From Candidatus Flexifilum affinis (GTDB taxonomy: Bacteria; Chloroflexota; Anaerolineae; Aggregatilineales; Phototrophicaceae), in NCBI GenBank assembly GCA_016713325.1, contig JADJPJ010000077.1, forward strand, positions 1 to 16,622: DNA of 16,622 nucleotides, written 5' to 3'. Shown one piece after another: positions 14,342 through 16,622 of this stretch. Under the pieces are notes generated by a model. That model had not been told where the DNA came from and ran no database searches. It saw nothing but the letters and a program-made list of their open reading frames with translations. The position numbers and the translations under genes were made by a program. Position 1 is the first letter of the stretch; each line of letters begins with the position of its first letter.

Positions 14342-14848
14342 ATGATCAGACGCACGGTTACCGCATCCGCGTTGTTTCTGGCCCTGTCGACCACCGGAGG
14401 AGACCCGTTGACAGAAGGTTCCGATCGGAGGTCGGGGGCCAACTCATTGCCTGGACTCAGCCTGGATCGCGAGCGGGCGATCACCTTGCTGCCAGGCTGG
14501 ACCCAGCGTTGGGAGGGACTGCGTTGTTGGATCACCACACCTGAGCGTGGAGAGCATCAGGCCATCTGGTTTCGGGCTGGGACCAATTCCTCCGCTGGTA
14601 ACCCGGCCATCTTGCTGGACGGATTCATCTCAGACTTCGCTGCCAGTGCCTCCTCCCCGTCGGTACTCGCGGGCTTCGCCGCCGATCGGGTCATCGGCAA
14701 GGGCGCCTCGCCGGATGGTGTCCCGCAGATCGGCATCGCGGTCATGGCTCCGACGCCGACCGGCACCCTGATGCTCGCTTCGCGTGGTGTCGACGCCGAC
14801 TTGCCCGGCCGGTTCCGTGATCTGCTGGTGCTGTCAACGCTGGTGTAA
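14342..14848 (+). CDS. Hypothetical, possibly exported protein
   Basis: Protein of 168 residues with an intact frame and no family I recognise. ATG at 14342 is chosen because TGGAG lies just upstream and the protein then begins MIRRTVTASALFLALSTTGG, a short signal-like segment without a clear cleavage site; it could be a lipoprotein-like or poorly cleaved signal. An in-frame ATG at 14312 and earlier codons are possible starts. The body has LPGWTQRWEGLRCWITTPER, then RAGTNSSAGNPAILLDGFIS and APTPTGTLMLASRGVDADLP, with one Cys and many small residues. It is divergent from the PepSY operon across a 226-bp gap, so both may share a control region. It converges with fic. No function is proposed. 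Confidence 0.6.
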   Translation: MIRRTVTASALFLALSTTGGDPLTEGSDRRSGANSLPGLSLDRERAITLLPGWTQRWEGLRCWITTPERGEHQAIWFRAGTNSSAGNPAILLDGFISDFAASASSPSVLAGFAADRVIGKGASPDGVPQIGIAVMAPTPTGTLMLASRGVDADLPGRFRDLLVLSTLV

Positions 14849-14919
14849 GCCCGGATATGTCCGATCTCACCCGTCAGACCAAGCGGGGCGAGCGTCCGAC
14901 GCTGGCTTGATCTCGTCGA

Positions 14920-16025
14920 TTACAGCGGGTCCCGCAACCGATAACTCGTGCTTCGCCCACCAGCATCGTTCTGAACTAGTGCGCCTCGTTCGAGCAAATC
15001 CTTGATGTCGCGCTGCGCCGTGTCCGCAGAGCATTTGGCCAGCGCAGCGTATTTCGATGTATTCAGGAATCCCTGCCAATCGTCCATCATCCGATTGAGT
15101 ACCGCGCGCTGGCGGTCGTTCACCGGCTTTTGCATTCAGGGACTGCCAGAGGCGCGCCTTCCGCAGGACCGCGGCGAGCATGTCGTCAGCGGAATCGATG
15201 GCACGCTCCAGGCATCCGAGGGACCATGCGATCCAGGCGGTGATGTCTGGCGATGCGCGCTGGGCGCTTGCGAGTGGGAGGTAATATTCCTTGCGCTCCG
15301 CCTCGATGCGGGGCGACATGCTGTAGAAGCGGTCTGGTGTCCCGTCACCACGAGCCAGAGCTATGTCGGCAATGGCGGGCAATACGACCGTTGCCGTCCT
15401 CGAACGGGTGGATGGTGACGAACCAGAAGTGGGCCACCGCCGCCTTCAGCACCGGATCCAAGGCGGCGGTGCCGTTGAACCAGGCGAGGAATCGGTCCAC
15501 GTCGCTGGCAACCCGAACCGACTCCGGGGCCTGGAAGTGGACCCGCTCGCGTCCCATGGCTCCGGACACCACCTGCATCGGCCCCGCGGTCGGCTCCCGC
15601 CACGCGCCGACCGTGATCCGGTACATGCCGCTGCGCCCGGTCGGGAACAGGGCGGCATGCCAGCCGAAAAGTCGCTCAGCGGTCAGCGGTTGGTCGTAGT
15701 GACGGGTGGCGTCGAGCATCATCTCGACCACACCTTCGACCTCGCGACTGGGGGCCGGCAGCCCGGCGACGCTGAGCCCCAATCGGCGGGGAGATGGACG
15801 AGCGGACCTCGTCGGAGTTCAACCGCTCGCCCTCGATGGCCGAGGACCGTACGACTCGTCGTCAGAGCGGCCAAAGTTGGCCTCTGAGCGCAGATCGAAG
15901 CCCAGGGCCTCCATCCGGCCCAGGTGTCGGCCCTGCTTATGGCGGACAGCGGCCAGCGCTTGGGTCAGCGCATGGGCGCTCCACGTCAGGTTCGGCCACT
16001 CCGGAAGTTCGTGGACGTAGGCCAT
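14920..16025 (-). CDS. fic: Fic-family AMP transferase with C-terminal winged-helix (frameshifted)
   Basis: Fic-domain protein of about 368 residues that would transfer AMP (or another NMP) from a nucleotide to a target protein in the cytoplasm. ATG at 16025 starts MAYVHELPEWPNLTW, as in the DUF4172 N-terminal domain seen before many Fic domains. The motif AIEGERLNSDEVRSSI (15820-15840 region) matches the inhibitory-helix core ([S/T]xxxE[G/N]), placing it in the N-terminally self-inhibited class. The Fic domain contains LFGWHAALFPTG and the complete catalytic motif HPFEDGNGRIAR (15375-15410). The C-terminal part has NDRQRAVLNRMMDDWQGFLN and CSADTAQRDIKDLLERGALV, a winged-helix DNA-binding region. 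Frame breaks lie near 15850, 15795, 15372 and 15135. A self-regulating role is suggested by this domain and by the palindromes at its promoter. No separate antitoxin gene is seen. Confidence 0.9.
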
Positions 16026-16031
16026 GCGCTT

Positions 16032-16058
16032 GCGGCGAATCTAAGTGGGGATCGCCGC
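16032..16058. promoter_or_regulatory. Inner inverted repeat over the fic -10 region
   Basis: Arms GCGGCGA (16032-16038) and TCGCCGC (16052-16058). It overlaps a minus-strand promoter candidate: -35 TTGCGC (16060-16065), 16-bp spacer, -10 TAGATT (16038-16043). Each box is 4/6 to consensus. Confidence 0.5.
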
Positions 16059-16065
16059 AGCGCAA

Positions 16066-16096
16066 CCCAATCGCCGCTTACTTAGCGGCGATTGGG
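16066..16096. promoter_or_regulatory. Perfect 13-bp inverted repeat upstream of fic
   Basis: CCCAATCGCCGCT, TACTT centre, AGCGGCGATTGGG: perfect arms of 13 bp. It shares the half-site ATCGCCGC with the inner repeat, giving four related half-sites within 65 bp. It may be an operator for the winged helix of Fic, or the stem of an RNA. Confidence 0.6.
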
Positions 16097-16258
16097 ACGA
16101 CCCATTCTGCCGCATCGATTTCGGCATGCATGGCCTGGGCTGTTGACCCGTGAGGCGGTAAGCGGACCCTGGCTATGGCTATACCCAATGATTTTCCGGC
16201 CCAGTCAGGACAAGGACTTACAGACGGAGAACCGTTGTACACTGTCCCGCTTGGTCAA
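16097..16258. other. Gap without a recognisable gene
   Basis: No coding frame with family features was found. There is a lone -35-like TTGACC (16143-16148) and a TATACC (16180-16185), not at promoter spacing. GTCCCGCTTGGTCAACCA (16244-16261) resembles the start of units in the 89-bp array. A small RNA ending at the hairpin at 16259-16300 is possible but unproven. Confidence 0.3.
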
Positions 16259-16300
16259 CCAACGAAGAAGGCCGGACGCAAGTCCGGCCTTCTTCGTTGG
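16259..16300. terminator. Strong bidirectional hairpin terminator
   Basis: Perfect 19-bp arms, CCAACGAAGAAGGCCGGAC and its complement, closed by GCAA (a GNRA loop on the plus strand). The GC core is flanked by AAGAAGG/CCTTCTT, so it can end transcripts in both directions. It lies 65 nt past the aminotransferase stop on the minus strand and probably insulates that gene from fic. Confidence 0.85.
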
Positions 16301-16365
16301 TGGCGGCGTGCGGGAGTTGCCCTGTCGACCTTCGCCGAGCCGTCTGGGCTCAACCCCGTCGACCA

Positions 16366-16622
16366 TCAGCCCTCTCCGCGTTGCATGGAATGGATGCTGT
16401 CGGCAAGCCGAGCGATCGCGGTCGGGATGGCGTCAGATGGCAGCGAGGCGAAGCTCAATCGTACATGGGCGTCCGGCCCGCCGACGGCATGGAAGGCTCC
16501 GCCTCCGACCACGGCGAGATCCCGGCTGAGAGCCACGCCGGCAAGCTCCGTCCCGCGCACGCCTTCCGGCAGGGGAACCCAGCAGAACATGCCGGCGGCC
16601 GGGGTATCGCAGCCGAAGTCCG
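16366..16622 (-). CDS. Class I/II PLP-dependent aminotransferase, C-terminal end only
   Basis: C-terminal piece of about 84 residues of a fold-type I aminotransferase; the start lies beyond the right edge. It reads DFGCDTPAAGMFCWVPLPEG, then GVALSRDLAVVGGGAFHAVG and HVRLSFASLPSDAIPTAIAR, then LADSIHSM and a stop at 16366. The pattern G(M/L)F.W..LP.G, a GxxF in place of the usual PGxxF, RLSFA and the terminal amphipathic helix fit the C-terminal domain of the AAT-I/MocR or 2-aminoadipate-type group. RLSFA carries the Arg expected to bind the substrate carboxylate. The catalytic Lys is outside the window, so substrate cannot be stated. Confidence 0.8.
   Translation of the reverse strand, partial: DFGCDTPAAGMFCWVPLPEGVRGTELAGVALSRDLAVVGGGAFHAVGGPDAHVRLSFASLPSDAIPTAIARLADSIHSMQRGEG

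Overview
The window is high-GC bacterial DNA with short intergenic gaps and genes on both strands. The gene content fits a high-GC proteobacterium, most likely a gammaproteobacterium: a QseBC-type two-component system with a PepSY partner, a membrane-anchored dual-specificity phosphatase, a GT2-GtrA-GT39 protein and an isoprenylcysteine methyltransferase-like protein. The exact taxon is not determinable from the sequence; a purple-sulfur-bacterium-like host is only a guess. No rRNA, tRNA, CRISPR array, transposase or phage gene was seen.

Layout, left to right. (1) Positions 1-2409, minus strand: a tight operon of a GT2 glycosyltransferase, an ArsM-like methyltransferase with a Cys-rich tail, and a PstS-like phosphate/oxyanion-binding protein that runs off the left edge. 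The gene set resembles arsenosugar-type loci. (2) 2481-3785, plus strand: a TetR repressor and an AhpD/CMD-fold protein, each preceded by a copy of the same 17-bp operator-like sequence, closed by a hairpin. (3) 3813-4184: an array of 89-bp direct repeats. (4) 4101-4577, minus strand: a broken DUF202 membrane protein, next to an unidentified coding remnant. (5) 4834-5265, plus strand: an EamA transporter. (6) 5369-6002, minus strand: a membrane-anchored dual-specificity phosphatase. (7) 6184-8743, minus strand: a large GT2-GtrA-GT39 glycosyltransferase. (8) 8943-9574, minus strand: an ICMT-like methyltransferase, preceded by a shrunken, in-frame duplicate of the 5' end of the large glycosyltransferase gene (9628-9844). 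(9) 9880-11368, plus strand: a histidine kinase and a REC-LuxR regulator. (10) 11568-14115, minus strand: a PepSY protein, an OmpR-type regulator and a QseC-type kinase. This operon converges on unit 9. (11) 14342-14848, plus strand: an unidentified, possibly exported protein. (12) 14920-16025, minus strand: a Fic-family AMP transferase with a palindromic promoter region. (13) 16259-16300: a 19-bp perfect hairpin, followed by the 3' end of a minus-strand aminotransferase gene.

Most genes longer than about 550 bp carry one or more single-base frame shifts. Conserved motifs continue cleanly in the next frame, and several shifts sit in homopolymers. This looks more like residual sequencing error than wholesale gene decay, so I annotate these loci as genes spanning the shifts and give the approximate shift positions. 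All family assignments come from motif recognition by eye; no database search was run.

The most interesting points are the glycosyltransferase/ArsM/PstS cluster, the paired TetR operators with a probably leaderless tetR transcript, the 89-bp repeat array, the internally deleted duplicate of the glycosyltransferase 5' end with a 38-bp unchanged upstream block, and the nested inverted repeats over the fic promoter.
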